Source: Pseudoxanthomonas indica (GTDB lineage Bacteria > Pseudomonadota > Gammaproteobacteria > Xanthomonadales > Xanthomonadaceae). Taken from it: DNA of 64,000 nt. The stretch's first letter is position 1. Every line of letters begins with the position of its first letter. The position numbers and the translations under genes were made by a program. This document shows, in pieces, positions 31,098-40,890 of the stretch. The notes beneath the pieces were generated by a model. It made no database searches. It was not told the DNA's origin and saw only the letters and a program-made list of their open reading frames with translations. The stretch lies in NCBI RefSeq assembly GCF_900167565.1, contig NZ_FUZV01000001.1:1364001-1428000 (forward strand). Direction: 5' to 3'.

Positions 31098-32021
31098 ATG
31101 GCCGCGCCCGAGAAATCCCCCCTGCCTGCCCGTCCCCCATTTACGCCCCGCCATTGGCTGCAGTGGCTGGGCCTGGGCATGATGTTGGCCGGCGCTCGTT
31201 TGCCATGGTCGTTGCAGCGCGGGCTGGGCCATGTCATCGGCAAGCTGGCGCCCTGGTTGGCGCGAGATCGTCGGCGCGCGGCCGAAGTCAATCTGGCGAT
31301 GTGCTTTCCGCACATGCCGGCCGGCGAGCGTGCCGCCTTGCTGGATGCCAGCTTCGATGCGCTGGGCGTGGGTCTGTTCGAGTTTGCCCGTGCCTGGTGG
31401 GGTTCGGCCGAGCCGATGCGCCGGACCCTGCACATCGAAGGCCTGGAACATCTGCGCGCCTTGCAGGCGCAGGGCCGCGGCGTGCTGATGGTGTCCGGCC
31501 ATTTCATGACGCTGGAGATGTGCGGCCGGCTGATGTGCGACCACGTTCCACTGGCCGGCATGTACCGTCGCCACAAGAACCCGGTGTTCGAATGGGCGGT
31601 CAAGCGCGGTCGCCTGCGCTACGCCATCCACATGTACACCAACGACGAAATCCGCGGCGCGGTGCGCCACCTCAAGCAGGGCGGATTCCTCTGGTATGCA
31701 CCGGACCAGGACATGCGCGGCAAGGATACGGTGTTTGCCCCGTTCTTCGGCGTGCCTGCGGCCACCATCACCGCCACTCACCAGTTGGCGCGGCTGACCG
31801 GCTGCGCGGTGGTGCCGTTCTTCCACCGCCGCGAAGGTGACCGCTACGTGCTGCGGGTGGCGCCGCCGCTGGCGGATTTCCCATCCACCGATGCCGTGGC
31901 CGACAGCGCGCGGGTCAATGCCCAGATCGAGGCGATGGTGCGCGAGGCGCCCGATCAGTATCTGTGGATCCATCGGCGCTTCAAGCGCCAGCCGGAAGGG
32001 CGCAGCCGCTTCTACGAATGA
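31098..32021 (+). CDS. lpxL: Lipid A biosynthesis lauroyl acyltransferase (LpxL/HtrB-type)
   Basis: 307-aa late acyltransferase that transfers a fatty acyl chain to Kdo-lipid IVA at the inner membrane. The H-x4-(D/E) catalytic motif is present as SGHFMTLEM. Other family segments are YRRHKNPVFEWAVKRGR, PDQDMRGKDTVFAPFFG and QYLWIHRRFKRQPEG. One N-terminal membrane-associated helix is visible. It is divergent from waaA, whose product makes its acceptor. LpxL versus LpxM or LpxP cannot be settled from sequence alone. Confidence 0.88.
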   Translation: MAAPEKSPLPARPPFTPRHWLQWLGLGMMLAGARLPWSLQRGLGHVIGKLAPWLARDRRRAAEVNLAMCFPHMPAGERAALLDASFDALGVGLFEFARAWWGSAEPMRRTLHIEGLEHLRALQAQGRGVLMVSGHFMTLEMCGRLMCDHVPLAGMYRRHKNPVFEWAVKRGRLRYAIHMYTNDEIRGAVRHLKQGGFLWYAPDQDMRGKDTVFAPFFGVPAATITATHQLARLTGCAVVPFFHRREGDRYVLRVAPPLADFPSTDAVADSARVNAQIEAMVREAPDQYLWIHRRFKRQPEGRSRFYE

Positions 32022-32052
32022 TCGCGGGTGTGCGTGTTTGCGGTCCGGCGTG

Positions 32053-33387
32053 TCAGGGCTGCGTCGGGCGGCTGCCGTTGTGCGCCAGCAGGCTGCCGGT
32101 ATAAAGCGCGGCCAGCATCAGGGTCAGCCCACCCCAGAAGGTGGAATAAAACGCCAAGTGGGTGTTGAGCGGAAACACCGTCACCGCCAACGCCAGCATC
32201 GCCGGACGCGCGCGATCCTTGGCTTCAGGGGGGGCGAAGCGCCACGCACGCCAAGCCAATGCAGCGCCGGCCAGCCACAACAGCAAGCCGATTACGCCGG
32301 TCTCGCTGAGAATCTCCAAGACGATCTGGTGCGCGTGATGGGCCGGGCCCTTGCCCCAGGCCGGCTTGGCGCCGTGCAGCGGATCGCAGGCTGGGAAGGC
32401 CTCGCGGAAGCCGCGCGCACCCACGCCGTTGAGCGGTTCCTGCTTGATCATGCACCAGGCCGCACTCCAGATTTGCGCGCGGCCGGACAAGGCCATGTCC
32501 ACCCCGCTCTGATCCGCCGCCAGCGCCTTGGCCGTGCGCTCCAGGCGTTCGTGCAACTGCGGGGTGGTCAGCGCCAGTGCGGCCAGCGTCGCCGCTCCCA
32601 GCGCGAAGACCAGCAACAGTCGCTTCCAGCCGAGCAGCGGCCAGCCGGAAAACACCAGCACCAGGCCGTAGGTGATCCAGGCCGCGCGCGCGCCGGCCAG
32701 CATCACCACCACGCCCACCGCAGCGGCCGCCACTACCCAGCCCAGCATGCCGAAACGCTTGCCGGCCGCGAACAGCACGAAGGGTGACAGGCTGGCGATG
32801 ACCACGCCCAGCTTGAGATTGCACGGCCCCAGGAAACCGCTGAGGCGGTCCACCAGCAAGGTCTTCTCGGCCGAACACATGGGATGGCCACTGACTAGTT
32901 GCTTGAGTTCATCCAGCGCCCAGAACAGCGGGCTGGTGCCGAAGGCGGCTTGCAGCAGTGCGTCCAGCGTCCACAGACCGGCAATGATCGCCAGGCCAGC
33001 AAAGGTGGTGCGGCGACCTTTCTCGTTGGCCACGGCCGCCGCCACCAGCCACAGGAATGGCAGGTAGCGCAGATCCACTGCGGATTCGCGCAGGGCGCGG
33101 CCGGCATCGACCGAGTCGATCGACGAAATCAATTCGGGCGACCAGTAGGCAAAGAACATCACGCTGGTCAGCGCCCACGCCGGACCACTGAGCAATTGCG
33201 AACTGCCGCGGAAACGCGCCAACAGCAGGCGGATGATCGCCGCCAGCGCACCCAGCACCATCACCCCTTCCGCGTAGCCCGGCGCCGGCCACAGCGCCAC
33301 GAAGGTCAACACCCACGCGGGCGCCCAGCGCCAGCCATAGGGCGTGTGTTCGCGCGGCGAGGAAGCGGGTGTGGCGGCGTCAGTCAT
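32053..33387 (-). CDS. O-antigen ligase / polymerase family (Wzy_C) membrane protein
   Basis: About 444 aa with ten to twelve predicted membrane spans. It has a large periplasmic loop around residues 270-350 that carries SGRAQIWSAAW and a conserved HAHQIVLEILSETGVIGLLLWL. This arrangement is that of WaaL ligases and Wzy polymerases. It probably joins or polymerises glycan on the periplasmic side. The ATG at 33387 is used; it overlaps the glycosyltransferase stop by eight bases. Ligase or polymerase cannot be told apart here. Confidence 0.85.
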   Translation of the reverse strand: MTDAATPASSPREHTPYGWRWAPAWVLTFVALWPAPGYAEGVMVLGALAAIIRLLLARFRGSSQLLSGPAWALTSVMFFAYWSPELISSIDSVDAGRALRESAVDLRYLPFLWLVAAAVANEKGRRTTFAGLAIIAGLWTLDALLQAAFGTSPLFWALDELKQLVSGHPMCSAEKTLLVDRLSGFLGPCNLKLGVVIASLSPFVLFAAGKRFGMLGWVVAAAAVGVVVMLAGARAAWITYGLVLVFSGWPLLGWKRLLLVFALGAATLAALALTTPQLHERLERTAKALAADQSGVDMALSGRAQIWSAAWCMIKQEPLNGVGARGFREAFPACDPLHGAKPAWGKGPAHHAHQIVLEILSETGVIGLLLWLAGAALAWRAWRFAPPEAKDRARPAMLALAVTVFPLNTHLAFYSTFWGGLTLMLAALYTGSLLAHNGSRPTQP

Positions 33388-34501
33388 CGGCAAGCTCTTG
33401 ATAGGTGGCGAGTGTGGCGTCCTGCATCGCCGACAGAGTGTAGCGGTCCGGCATGCGCGTCACAGCCGCTGGCGGCTGCGCAAGCAGGCCCAATGCGGTG
33501 GAGCGCAGTTGCTCGCGATCGAAGGGCGCCACCGCCCCTTGCGGTTGCAGTTCGTGCAGCAGCTCGCCCACGCCGCCATGCGCCCAACCCAGCACGCTGC
33601 GGCCGACCGAGAGCGCTTCTATCACGGTGCGCCCGAATGCTTCGGGTTTGCGCGAGAGCTGCAAGACCAGATCGGCGGCGGCGTAGGCGTCGGCGATGCG
33701 CGCGGTGGGTGGCGTCATCAGCAGTGCATCGCCCACACCTGCCGTGTTGGCTTCGGCCTGCAACTCGGCCAGGTAGGCCTCGCGTCCGGCTTCGCGTGCG
33801 CCGGGCATCCACAGGCGTGCGGGGATGCCGTCGCCATGCAGATCAGCCAGCAAGGCGATGGCGTCGGCATGTCCCTTCAGGCGCGTGCCGCGCCCCGGCA
33901 GCAGGAGCAAGGGTCCCTCGCCGCCCAGGGCCGGATGCTGTTCTGCCATGCGTGCGCGCATGGGTGCATCAGGCCACGGCCGACGTGGGAATTGCGTCGG
34001 ATCGATGCCACGCGGAATCACCCGCAGCTTGTCGGCCGGCGTGCGCGGGTAATGCTGGAGGACGTAGCGACGCACCGTGTCGGACACGCAGATGACGCGC
34101 TCGCCATAGGTCATCACCGCGCTGTAGCGGCCCGGTGAATTGAGTCCATGCACGGTGGTGACAAAACGCGGCCGCTGCGTGGCGGCCATCGCGTTGAGCG
34201 CCTTCCAGCCCAGCCAGGCCGGCAGGCGCGAACGGGCGTGGACGATATCGGCGCGTTCGCGCACGAAGATCTCGCGCAGGGCGCGCACATGCCGCAACGT
34301 CAGCAGCGACTTGCGACCGATATCCAGGGTGATGTGTTCGGCGCCGCTGGCCAGCAGCGGTGCCACCAGCCGGCCTCCGGCCGACACCACGATGGCGCGG
34401 TGTCCGGCGCGTACCAGCGCAGTTGCAATCTCAAGCGTGGATCGTTCGACGCCGCCGGACTCGAGCGCCGGCAGCAACTGGACGACGGTCAGTCGGCGCA
34501 T
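33380..34501 (-). CDS. Glycosyltransferase family 4
   Basis: 373-aa GT-B enzyme. The N-terminal acceptor domain has VVQLLPALESGGVERSTLEIA. The C-terminal donor domain has LLLLPGRGTRLKGHADAI and the EX7E motif in KPEAFGRTVIEALSVG. It transfers a sugar from a nucleotide donor with retention, probably to an LPS core or surface glycan given waaA, lpxL and the O-antigen ligase-like gene beside it. The sugar specificity is unknown. It overlaps the ligase-like gene and lies 17 bases after the zinc-finger gene. Confidence 0.9.
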   Translation of the reverse strand: MRRLTVVQLLPALESGGVERSTLEIATALVRAGHRAIVVSAGGRLVAPLLASGAEHITLDIGRKSLLTLRHVRALREIFVRERADIVHARSRLPAWLGWKALNAMAATQRPRFVTTVHGLNSPGRYSAVMTYGERVICVSDTVRRYVLQHYPRTPADKLRVIPRGIDPTQFPRRPWPDAPMRARMAEQHPALGGEGPLLLLPGRGTRLKGHADAIALLADLHGDGIPARLWMPGAREAGREAYLAELQAEANTAGVGDALLMTPPTARIADAYAAADLVLQLSRKPEAFGRTVIEALSVGRSVLGWAHGGVGELLHELQPQGAVAPFDREQLRSTALGLLAQPPAAVTRMPDRYTLSAMQDATLATYQELADD

Positions 34502-34518
34502 CGGCGCCCGGCCGGAGT

Positions 34519-34716
34519 TCAGTCAGCCAGCACGAAATGCGAGCCGCAGTACGGGCACTGCACTTCGCCGCCGGGAGCGTCTTCGATGGCCAGGTAGACG
34601 CGGGGATGCGAATTCCACAGCGCCATCGAAGGCAGCGGGCAGCTCAAGGGCAGGTCGGCGCGGTGGACGGTGTAGCGCTTCTCGGCATTGGCGGGCGCGG
34701 TGGCGGTGTGGCTCAT
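34519..34716 (-). CDS. Zinc-finger (CHCC-type) domain protein
   Basis: 65-aa protein with the zf-CHCC layout: Cys26 in LSCPLPSM, a His in NSHPRVYLAIED, and the CPYCGSHF knuckle near the end. It resembles the NDUFS6-like zinc-binding domain often found as a lone small protein in Proteobacteria. Role not established. First gene of the minus-strand glycan set. Confidence 0.85.
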   Translation of the reverse strand: MSHTATAPANAEKRYTVHRADLPLSCPLPSMALWNSHPRVYLAIEDAPGGEVQCPYCGSHFVLAD

Positions 34717-34799
34717 GGCGGCGTGGGGCTTGTGGAATCGAGCCGCGAGTTTAGCATCCAGCCCAGGCAGAGCCTCGCCGCGCCGGCGCGGAAGCCGGT

Positions 34800-34836
34800 C
34801 AAAAAAAAACGCCGCCCTGCCAGGCGGGACGGCGTG
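34800..34836 (-). terminator. Intrinsic terminator after yceI
   Basis: On the minus strand ACGCCG-TCCC pairs with GGG-CGGCGT with one bulged base, followed by nine T (the A-run at 34800-34809 on the plus strand). It lies about 110 bases beyond the yceI stop. Confidence 0.82.
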
Positions 34837-34946
34837 GAGTACGGGTACCGGCGATCGACCGAAGTCGAGGGGGAGGGGGAGCCGGAACCCGCTGGGGACT
34901 TTGCAACCCGGGCACGCGCGCCTGCGGGCATGCGTGCCGATGGCCG

Positions 34947-35525
34947 TTACTCGGCCTTGGGCACCAGCGCTTCGGTGGTGATGCGCAGCTTCACTTCATC
35001 GCTGACGGCCGGCGCGTACTTGCCCACGCCAAACTCGGTGCGGCTGACGGTGGCGGTGGCGTCAAAGCCAATCGCGGCGCGCTTGGCCATCGGCTGATCG
35101 GCGGCCTTGTTCAAGGTCACGTCCAGCACCACCGGCTTGGTGATGTCCTTGATGGTCAGATTGCCGGTGACCTTGAGCTTGCCTTCGCCGGCGGCTTCGA
35201 CCTTGGTGCTCTTGAAGGTGGCGGCCGGGTACTTGGCGGCGTCGAAGAAGTCGGCACTGCGCAGGTGCTCGTCGAAATCGGCCACGAAGCTGTTCAAGCC
35301 TTCCAGCGGCAGGGTCACTTCGACCTTGGAGGCGGACACGTTCTGCGCGTCGTATACGATCACGCCGTCGGCCTTGCCGAAGTTCGCGCTGGGGTTGGAG
35401 AAACCGAAGTGGCTCCACTGCGCGATGACGCTGGTGTGGTTGGGGTCAATCTTGTAGGTCACCGGGGCGGCAAAGGCCGAGCCAGCGAAGGCGAACAGGG
35501 CGGCAATCAACAGGGTCTTGCGCAT
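34947..35525 (-). CDS. YceI family periplasmic protein
   Basis: 192-aa lipocalin-like protein with a signal peptide (LLIAALFAFAGSAFA). The mature start YKIDPNHTSVIAQWSHFGFSNPSANFGKADG and the middle FDEHLRSADFFDAAKYPAATFKST are diagnostic for YceI, whose fold binds polyisoprenoid lipids. The physiological role in bacteria is not settled. It has its own downstream terminator, so it is probably monocistronic. A 232-base gap separates it from the divergent ELM1-family gene; I see no assignable element there except a 12-base palindrome CGTTCCGGAACG at 35732-35743. Confidence 0.92.
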   Translation of the reverse strand: MRKTLLIAALFAFAGSAFAAPVTYKIDPNHTSVIAQWSHFGFSNPSANFGKADGVIVYDAQNVSASKVEVTLPLEGLNSFVADFDEHLRSADFFDAAKYPAATFKSTKVEAAGEGKLKVTGNLTIKDITKPVVLDVTLNKAADQPMAKRAAIGFDATATVSRTEFGVGKYAPAVSDEVKLRITTEALVPKAE

Positions 35526-35757
35526 GGGTGGGCTCCAGGGTGGGGTGACGTGCAATCGGTGGAAAGAAGGGATACGGGATGCTCCGTCAATGCCGGGTCG
35601 AGGGCCGTCACGTGATGGCGGCAGCTCGGACAGAAAGGCCGGGGCGGGATACGGGGTCGCAGGCGGTGGGTGTGGGCCTGCGCTTGACGACCGGGCCAGT
35701 GTAGAGTGTCCCGACTTTGGCAACATCCAGTCGTTCCGGAACGGATTGTTTTGATTT

Positions 35758-36741
35758 ATGGAACAGAAGCCCGCCCAACCCGCCTCCCGCGATGCCGTCT
35801 GGACGGTGACCGATGGCCATGCCGGCAATCTTCGCCAGGCCCGCGCGCTGGCACTGGCCTTGGCGCCGGATGCGATCCGGGACGTGCGCCTGCAGCCGGC
35901 CGCACCCTGGCGCTGGTGGGCGCCGCGGCGTCTGCCGGCCAGCGGACAGGCATTCGGACCCGGCTTTGCCCGCCTGCTGGGCTCGCCGCCCGGACTGGTC
36001 ATTGGCTGCGGTCGCCAGGCCGCCTTGGCTACCCGCCTGTTGCGCGAACGCGGCGCTCGCGCGGTGCAGATTCTGGATCCGCGCTTGCCCCCGCGGCATT
36101 GGGACTGGGTGATTGCCCCGGCCCATGACCGGCTGCGCGGCCAGAACGTCATCAACGTGCACGGCAGCCTCAACGAAATCGATGATCGCTGGCTGGAAGC
36201 AGCACGCGCTGCCTTTCCTGCTCTCGCTGCCCTGCCCGGGCCGCGCACGGCCGTGTTGATAGGCGGGCCCAGTGCACACATGGCCTTCGATGTGGCGGCG
36301 TTCGACGCGCTCGCCGCGCAGCTGGATACGCTGCCCGATGCCAGCTCGCTGCTGATCACCGCATCCCGGCGCACACCCGACGAGGTGCGCGCACGCTTGC
36401 GCCAACGTTTCGCCGGTCGTGCGAATGCACGCGTGTGGTTGGATGGCACGGACGGCGAAAATACTTATGCCGGCTTCCTGGCATGGGCCGATCGCATCAT
36501 CTGCACGCCGGACTCGGTCAACCTGTTGTCCGAAGCCTGCGCCACGCGCGTCCCGGTGCAGGTATTCGAACCCGAACGCTTGCGTGGCCGTCCGCGCGGC
36601 TTCCTCGAATTCCTGCTGGGCAACGGACGCGTCTGCGCCCTGTCGGCGAACCCGGTGAGCGCGCAGCCAACGCCGCTGCGCGAAACCGGGCGCGTGGCAG
36701 CACTACTGCGCCAGCGGATGCCCCTGGAAAGCCCCGTGTAG
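35758..36741 (+). CDS. ELM1/GtrOC1 family protein (putative glycosyltransferase-like)
   Basis: 327-aa member of the mitochondrial-fission ELM1 family (DUF1022). Landmarks are the N-terminal VTDGHAGNLRQARALA, then LVIGCGRQAALATRLLR, QILDPRLPPRHWDWVIAPAHD, NVINVHGSLNEID, and the C-terminal DRIICTPDSVNLLSEACATRVPV. In bacteria the family resembles GT-B nucleotide-sugar enzymes and is often near LPS genes, as here. Reaction unproven. The ATG at 35758 has no clear Shine-Dalgarno. A REP element starts before its stop codon. Confidence 0.85.
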   Translation: MEQKPAQPASRDAVWTVTDGHAGNLRQARALALALAPDAIRDVRLQPAAPWRWWAPRRLPASGQAFGPGFARLLGSPPGLVIGCGRQAALATRLLRERGARAVQILDPRLPPRHWDWVIAPAHDRLRGQNVINVHGSLNEIDDRWLEAARAAFPALAALPGPRTAVLIGGPSAHMAFDVAAFDALAAQLDTLPDASSLLITASRRTPDEVRARLRQRFAGRANARVWLDGTDGENTYAGFLAWADRIICTPDSVNLLSEACATRVPVQVFEPERLRGRPRGFLEFLLGNGRVCALSANPVSAQPTPLRETGRVAALLRQRMPLESPV

Positions 36742-36764
36742 GAGGGGCTTCAGCCCCGAAGCTT
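36737..36764. repeat. REP (GTAG-type) palindromic element
   Basis: TGTAGGAGGGGCTTCAGCCCCGA: a GTAG head, then GGGGC-TTCA-GCCCC. It is the same family as the doublet at 62150-62204 (TGTGGGAGSGGC...GCCSCGAC) and resembles the GTAG palindromes of Stenotrophomonas and Pseudomonas. It overlaps the last codons of the ELM1-family gene. Confidence 0.75.
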
Positions 36765-36857
36765 ACGCCGCACGAGCACCACCATCGTCACACCGTGCGA
36801 TGCAAGCACACGCGTCCCCGCCGCACTCCGCAACATCCAAACACCCCGCCACCGCGT

Positions 36858-39668
36858 TCACCCGTTGAATGCCAGCTCATGCGCGGCCAACACATTGCGC
36901 ACGGCCGCGCGCGCCGTGGCGATGGCCGCATTTTCGGTCACCAGCCGCGGCCGACGATCCAGCGTGCAGGCCAGCCCCTCGCTCAGGAACACCGAATGCG
37001 CCTGGGTCAGCGCATGCGCGGTGGCTTCATCGATACGCCCCGCCGACTGCAACGCGGCAATCAAGGACGCAGTGTTGCGCGGTGTCAGCAGTGCCGGTAC
37101 CGCTGACGATTCCCGCAGTACCCGGTACTGGAGCAGGAATTCCAGATCGACCAGCCCCCCCTCGCCCTGCTTGAGGTCGAAGCGGGCCACGTCGCTGCGA
37201 TCAAGTTCGCCGCGCATACGCTTGCGCATGCTCACCACGTCCTCGCGCAGTTTCTGCGGGTCACGCATGCGCGAGAGCGTGGCGTCGCGGATATCCTCGA
37301 AGGCCATGATCAGGCCGTCGTCACCCGCCACGGCGCGTGCGCGGACCAAGGCCTGATGTTCCCAGGTCCAGGCACGCTCGCGCTGATACTCGCGGAAGCT
37401 GGCCATGCTCGACACCAGCAGGCCCTTGGCGCCGTCGGGACGCAGGCGCACGTCCACTTCATACAACCGGCCCGCGCCGCTCTCGGCGCCAAGCAGCGCC
37501 ACGATCTTCTGGGCCAGGCGCGCATACCAGCGACCGGCTTCCAGTGGACGCGCGCCGTCGGACACGGCATCTGCGGGCGCATCGAACAGGAACACCAGAT
37601 CCAGATCCGAACCGAAGCCCAGTTCTTCACCGCCCAGACTGCCGTAACCGATGATCGCGAAGCGTCCGCCAGCCAGCGGTCCATGCGCGGCCACGACTTC
37701 GGCTTCGGCCATGCGCAGCACGGCTGCCACCACTTCATCGGCCAGCCAGGCCAACTGGCGCGTGCTGTCGCGCGCGGCCTGCCGACGATCCAGCGCCGCC
37801 ATCGCGATGCGAAAACTCAAGGCCAAGCGGCGTTCGTTGAGCGCGCGCAATGCGCTTTCGGCATCGCCGTCTTCACCCAGCTCGGCGTAGTTCACACGCA
37901 GGCTGTCGCGATCCGGCAACGGTCCGGAGACGCGTGCGTCCAGCAACTCATCCAGCAACAGCGGAAACGCGGCGAGGCGATCCGCCAGCCACGCACTGCG
38001 CGCCAGCACATCGACCAGGCGGGCAAGCGCACTGGGTTGCTCATCGAGCAAAGCCAGATAGCTGGCGCGGCGCAGTATGGACTGCAGCAAGGGCAGGATG
38101 CGGCGCAATGCGGCGTCCGGCTGGCTGGATCGCGCGGCAGCGTCCAGCAGCGAAGGCAGCACGCGATCCAGGCGCGCGCGCGATGCGTCGGACAGCCCGC
38201 GCACACCGGGATAACGCGCAAAGTCGCGAAGCACATGGTCGGCGCTGGCGGCGTCGGTGAAACCGGCATCGGCCAGCGCGCTGGCTTCACCGCCATCGGG
38301 CAGGGCGCGCCAGTAATGCGCCAGCGCACCGGGCGCCGCCTGCCCACGGCGCGGCGCCAGCAGTTCGGCAAACTCGCGCGAAACCCGATCGCGTTGCAGA
38401 TCCAGCGCGCGCAGCAAGTCTTCCCACGATGCGTAATCCAGCGTGGCGGCGATGCGCGCGCGGTCGGTCGGTGATTCGGGCAACGCGTGGGTCTGCGCAT
38501 CGCGCAGCATCTGCAGGCGATTTTCCAGCCGCCGCAGATAACGATAGGCCTGCCCCAGCGCCGCGCCCTCTTCCGCGCCCACCTGGCGATCGGCCACCAG
38601 CGCGCGCAGGGCCGGCATCAGCCGACGCTCGCGCAGCGAAGGCTCCCTGCCCCCCCGGATCAACTGCAGAGCCTGCACCAGGAACTCGATTTCGCGGATA
38701 CCGCCGGGACCGCGCTTGATGTCATCGGCCAGCTCGCGACGGGCCACTTCCGCGGCGATGGCGGCCTTCATTTCACGCAGGCCATCCAGCGCGGTGTAGT
38801 CCAGGTAACGCCGATAGACGAAGGGGCGCAGCGATTCCAGCCAGCGTTCGCCGGCTTCGACATCGCCCGCCACCGCGCGCGCCTTGAGCCAGGCGTACCG
38901 CTCCCAATCGCGACCTTCGCGCTGGAAATAATGATCCATGCCGGCGAAGGACAGCGCCACGCGACCGGCGTTTCCGAACGGGCGCAGGCGCAGGTCCACG
39001 CGATGGCAGAAACCATCCACCGTCGGCTCGTCCAGCAACTTGGCCAAGCGCTGGCCCAGACGCGCGAAGTAATCCTCGGCCGCAAGCGAACGCGCGCCAT
39101 CGGATTCGCCGTTCTGCGGGAAGGCATAGACCAGATCGACGTCGGAGGAAAAATTCAGTTCACCGCCGCCCAGCTTACCGAGGCCAAACACCACCAGACG
39201 CTGCACGCTGCCGTCTTCGGCACGCACCACCCCATGGCGGCGGGCGAATTCCTTCTCCAGCGCTTCCAACCCCAGGGTCAGGCAGTACTCGGCCAGACGG
39301 GTGCTGCCAGCGAGCGTGGCATCCACGTCATCCAGCCCATGCACATCGCGCCAGACCAGGCGGGTGGATTCGGCGGTGCGATAGAGGCGGAGCTGCTCCT
39401 GCCAACGCTCGGGGGTGTCTTCGAAGAGCACTGGCTGCGGCACCGGCGTCGTGCCGTCGTGCGCCAGCAGATCGGCCAGCAAGTCCGGTTGGCGGCGCAG
39501 CGTTTCCAGAGCGAAGTCGCTGGCCAGGATGACCTGGCCTACTCGAGCGGCGGCGCGTGGAGCTGCCAGTAGCGCCGCGCTGTCAGGATGGGATTCGCGC
39601 AGCCGCGACAATCCACGTTCGATGACGGCGAGCAGGTCGGGCGTGAGATCCTGGGAAAAATCGGGCAT
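36858..39668 (-). CDS. glnE: Glutamine synthetase adenylyltransferase / adenylyl-removing enzyme
   Basis: 936-aa bifunctional enzyme that adds AMP to, and removes it from, a tyrosine of glutamine synthetase in response to PII. Both nucleotidyltransferase domains are intact: the N-terminal deadenylylase with [18 protein letters not shown] (about residues 162-180) and the C-terminal adenylylase with [18 protein letters not shown] (about 670-690). A helical linker and [13 protein letters not shown] lie between. Length is standard. It stands between ELM1 and lipB with its own 5' gap of about 120 bases. Confidence 0.97.
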   Translation of the reverse strand: MPDFSQDLTPDLLAVIERGLSRLRESHPDSAALLAAPRAAARVGQVILASDFALETLRRQPDLLADLLAHDGTTPVPQPVLFEDTPERWQEQLRLYRTAESTRLVWRDVHGLDDVDATLAGSTRLAEYCLTLGLEALEKEFARRHGVVRAEDGSVQRLVVFGLGKLGGGELNFSSDVDLVYAFPQNGESDGARSLAAEDYFARLGQRLAKLLDEPTVDGFCHRVDLRLRPFGNAGRVALSFAGMDHYFQREGRDWERYAWLKARAVAGDVEAGERWLESLRPFVYRRYLDYTALDGLREMKAAIAAEVARRELADDIKRGPGGIREIEFLVQALQLIRGGREPSLRERRLMPALRALVADRQVGAEEGAALGQAYRYLRRLENRLQMLRDAQTHALPESPTDRARIAATLDYASWEDLLRALDLQRDRVSREFAELLAPRRGQAAPGALAHYWRALPDGGEASALADAGFTDAASADHVLRDFARYPGVRGLSDASRARLDRVLPSLLDAAARSSQPDAALRRILPLLQSILRRASYLALLDEQPSALARLVDVLARSAWLADRLAAFPLLLDELLDARVSGPLPDRDSLRVNYAELGEDGDAESALRALNERRLALSFRIAMAALDRRQAARDSTRQLAWLADEVVAAVLRMAEAEVVAAHGPLAGGRFAIIGYGSLGGEELGFGSDLDLVFLFDAPADAVSDGARPLEAGRWYARLAQKIVALLGAESGAGRLYEVDVRLRPDGAKGLLVSSMASFREYQRERAWTWEHQALVRARAVAGDDGLIMAFEDIRDATLSRMRDPQKLREDVVSMRKRMRGELDRSDVARFDLKQGEGGLVDLEFLLQYRVLRESSAVPALLTPRNTASLIAALQSAGRIDEATAHALTQAHSVFLSEGLACTLDRRPRLVTENAAIATARAAVRNVLAAHELAFNG

Positions 39669-39789
39669 GCCCGGATTGTGGCATGACAGCCCGCGCCGCC
39701 GGCAGACCCGGGCACGGATGTCATGCGGTGTTCCCCGCTGAAACTTGCTGCGTGCCGGGCCGGGAATCGCTGCACCCGCAATGCTGGCC

Positions 39790-40458
39790 TCATGCGGCCA
39801 GGGACAGCTCCGGCAGCCCGGCTTCGTGCTGCAGATGCAGGCCGAATTGGCCGGCGAGCTTTTCCAGCAATACCGGTTTGACCACGTCCATGCCCGAAGG
39901 ACCGCCCAGATCAGCCAGCGTGGTCACCTGCAGGCCTTCGTAACCGCAGGGATTGATGCGATGCCAAGGCGAAAGATCCATCGCGATATTGAAGGCCAGG
40001 CCATGGAAGGTGCGACCGTGGCGCACGCGGATACCCAAGGCGCCGATCTTGGCGCCGGCCACGTAGACACCGGGAGCCCCGGCCTTGCGTTCGGCATGGA
40101 TGTTCCATTCGCCGACCGTGTCGATCATCGCCTGCTCGATCTTGCAGACGTAATCGCGCACTCCGACTTTCATGCGGGGCAAATCGAACAGCGGATAGGC
40201 AACGATCTGGCCGGGTCCGTGATAGGTCACCTGACCACCGCGGTCCACCTGCACCACCGGAATGTCGCCCGGGGCGAGCACATGCTCGGGCTTACCCGCC
40301 TGGCCCAGGGTGAAGACCGGATCGTGTTCCACCACCCACAGCTCATCGGGCGTCTGCTCGTCGCGACTGTCTGTAAACCGCTGCATGGCACGCCAGACCG
40401 GTTCGTAAGGCTGCCGTCCCAACTCGCGGACCCGGCAGAGCCGACTTACAGCGTCCAT
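39790..40458 (-). CDS. lipB: Octanoyltransferase (lipoate biosynthesis)
   Basis: 222-aa enzyme that moves octanoyl from acyl carrier protein to lipoyl domains. Active-site regions are intact: [19 protein letters not shown], the lysine in [13 protein letters not shown] and the nucleophilic Cys in [12 protein letters not shown]. It overlaps ybeD by 13 bases. lipA, the usual next gene, is absent and glnE follows instead. A damaged second copy of the middle of this gene lies about 1.2 kb upstream (41367-41483). Confidence 0.96.
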   Translation of the reverse strand: MDAVSRLCRVRELGRQPYEPVWRAMQRFTDSRDEQTPDELWVVEHDPVFTLGQAGKPEHVLAPGDIPVVQVDRGGQVTYHGPGQIVAYPLFDLPRMKVGVRDYVCKIEQAMIDTVGEWNIHAERKAGAPGVYVAGAKIGALGIRVRHGRTFHGLAFNIAMDLSPWHRINPCGYEGLQVTTLADLGGPSGMDVVKPVLLEKLAGQFGLHLQHEAGLPELSLAA

Positions 40459-40724
40459 TTCACTTCCGGGTGATCACGCAATGCGGCGTGCGCGGCGTCG
40501 TACTGCTCACGGCTCTCGGCCCGGAACGCAATGCGTACGGACACATATTTGCCGTTGGACGAGTGCTGCCAGCTGATGTCTTCATGGATTACATCCAGGC
40601 CAGCGGCGACCAGCAGCCGGGGCAATTCCACCTCCAGCCCCGCCCCCGCCGTGCCCATGGCACTGAGCTGGAAGGTACCGGGAAACTGGAAGCCGTGTTC
40701 AGGGTTGTCGGATTTGATTTCCAT
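40446..40724 (-). CDS. ybeD: DUF493 (YbeD) family protein
   Basis: 92-aa small cytoplasmic protein of the YbeD/DUF493 family, which has an ACT-like fold and often lies just upstream of lipB. It opens [21 protein letters not shown] and ends DHPEVKWTL. The link to lipoate metabolism is by neighbourhood only. The ATG at 40724 matches the family start; the frame is open 51 bases further. Its first two thirds are duplicated at 41482-41678. Confidence 0.9.
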   Translation of the reverse strand: MEIKSDNPEHGFQFPGTFQLSAMGTAGAGLEVELPRLLVAAGLDVIHEDISWQHSSNGKYVSVRIAFRAESREQYDAAHAALRDHPEVKWTL

Positions 40725-40890
40725 GGGGCGGATTATTGGGGCCCACCGGCCAAATTCCAAGCCGCATTCTTTCATCGGTAGCGAATGGCCTGTCTACGGG
40801 AGGGCCATCGCAGCATAAGGTTGCGTGCGTCGGCCGCTGCACTGGATGTACAGCGGAGGGCCATCTCTCAACTGCGCGTCGAACTCGAGC

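Noticed and set aside
35684..35707. TTGACG...TAGAGT as a sigma-70 promoter for the ELM1-family gene
   Set aside because: The spacer is only 12 bases, too short for a functional -35/-10 pair.
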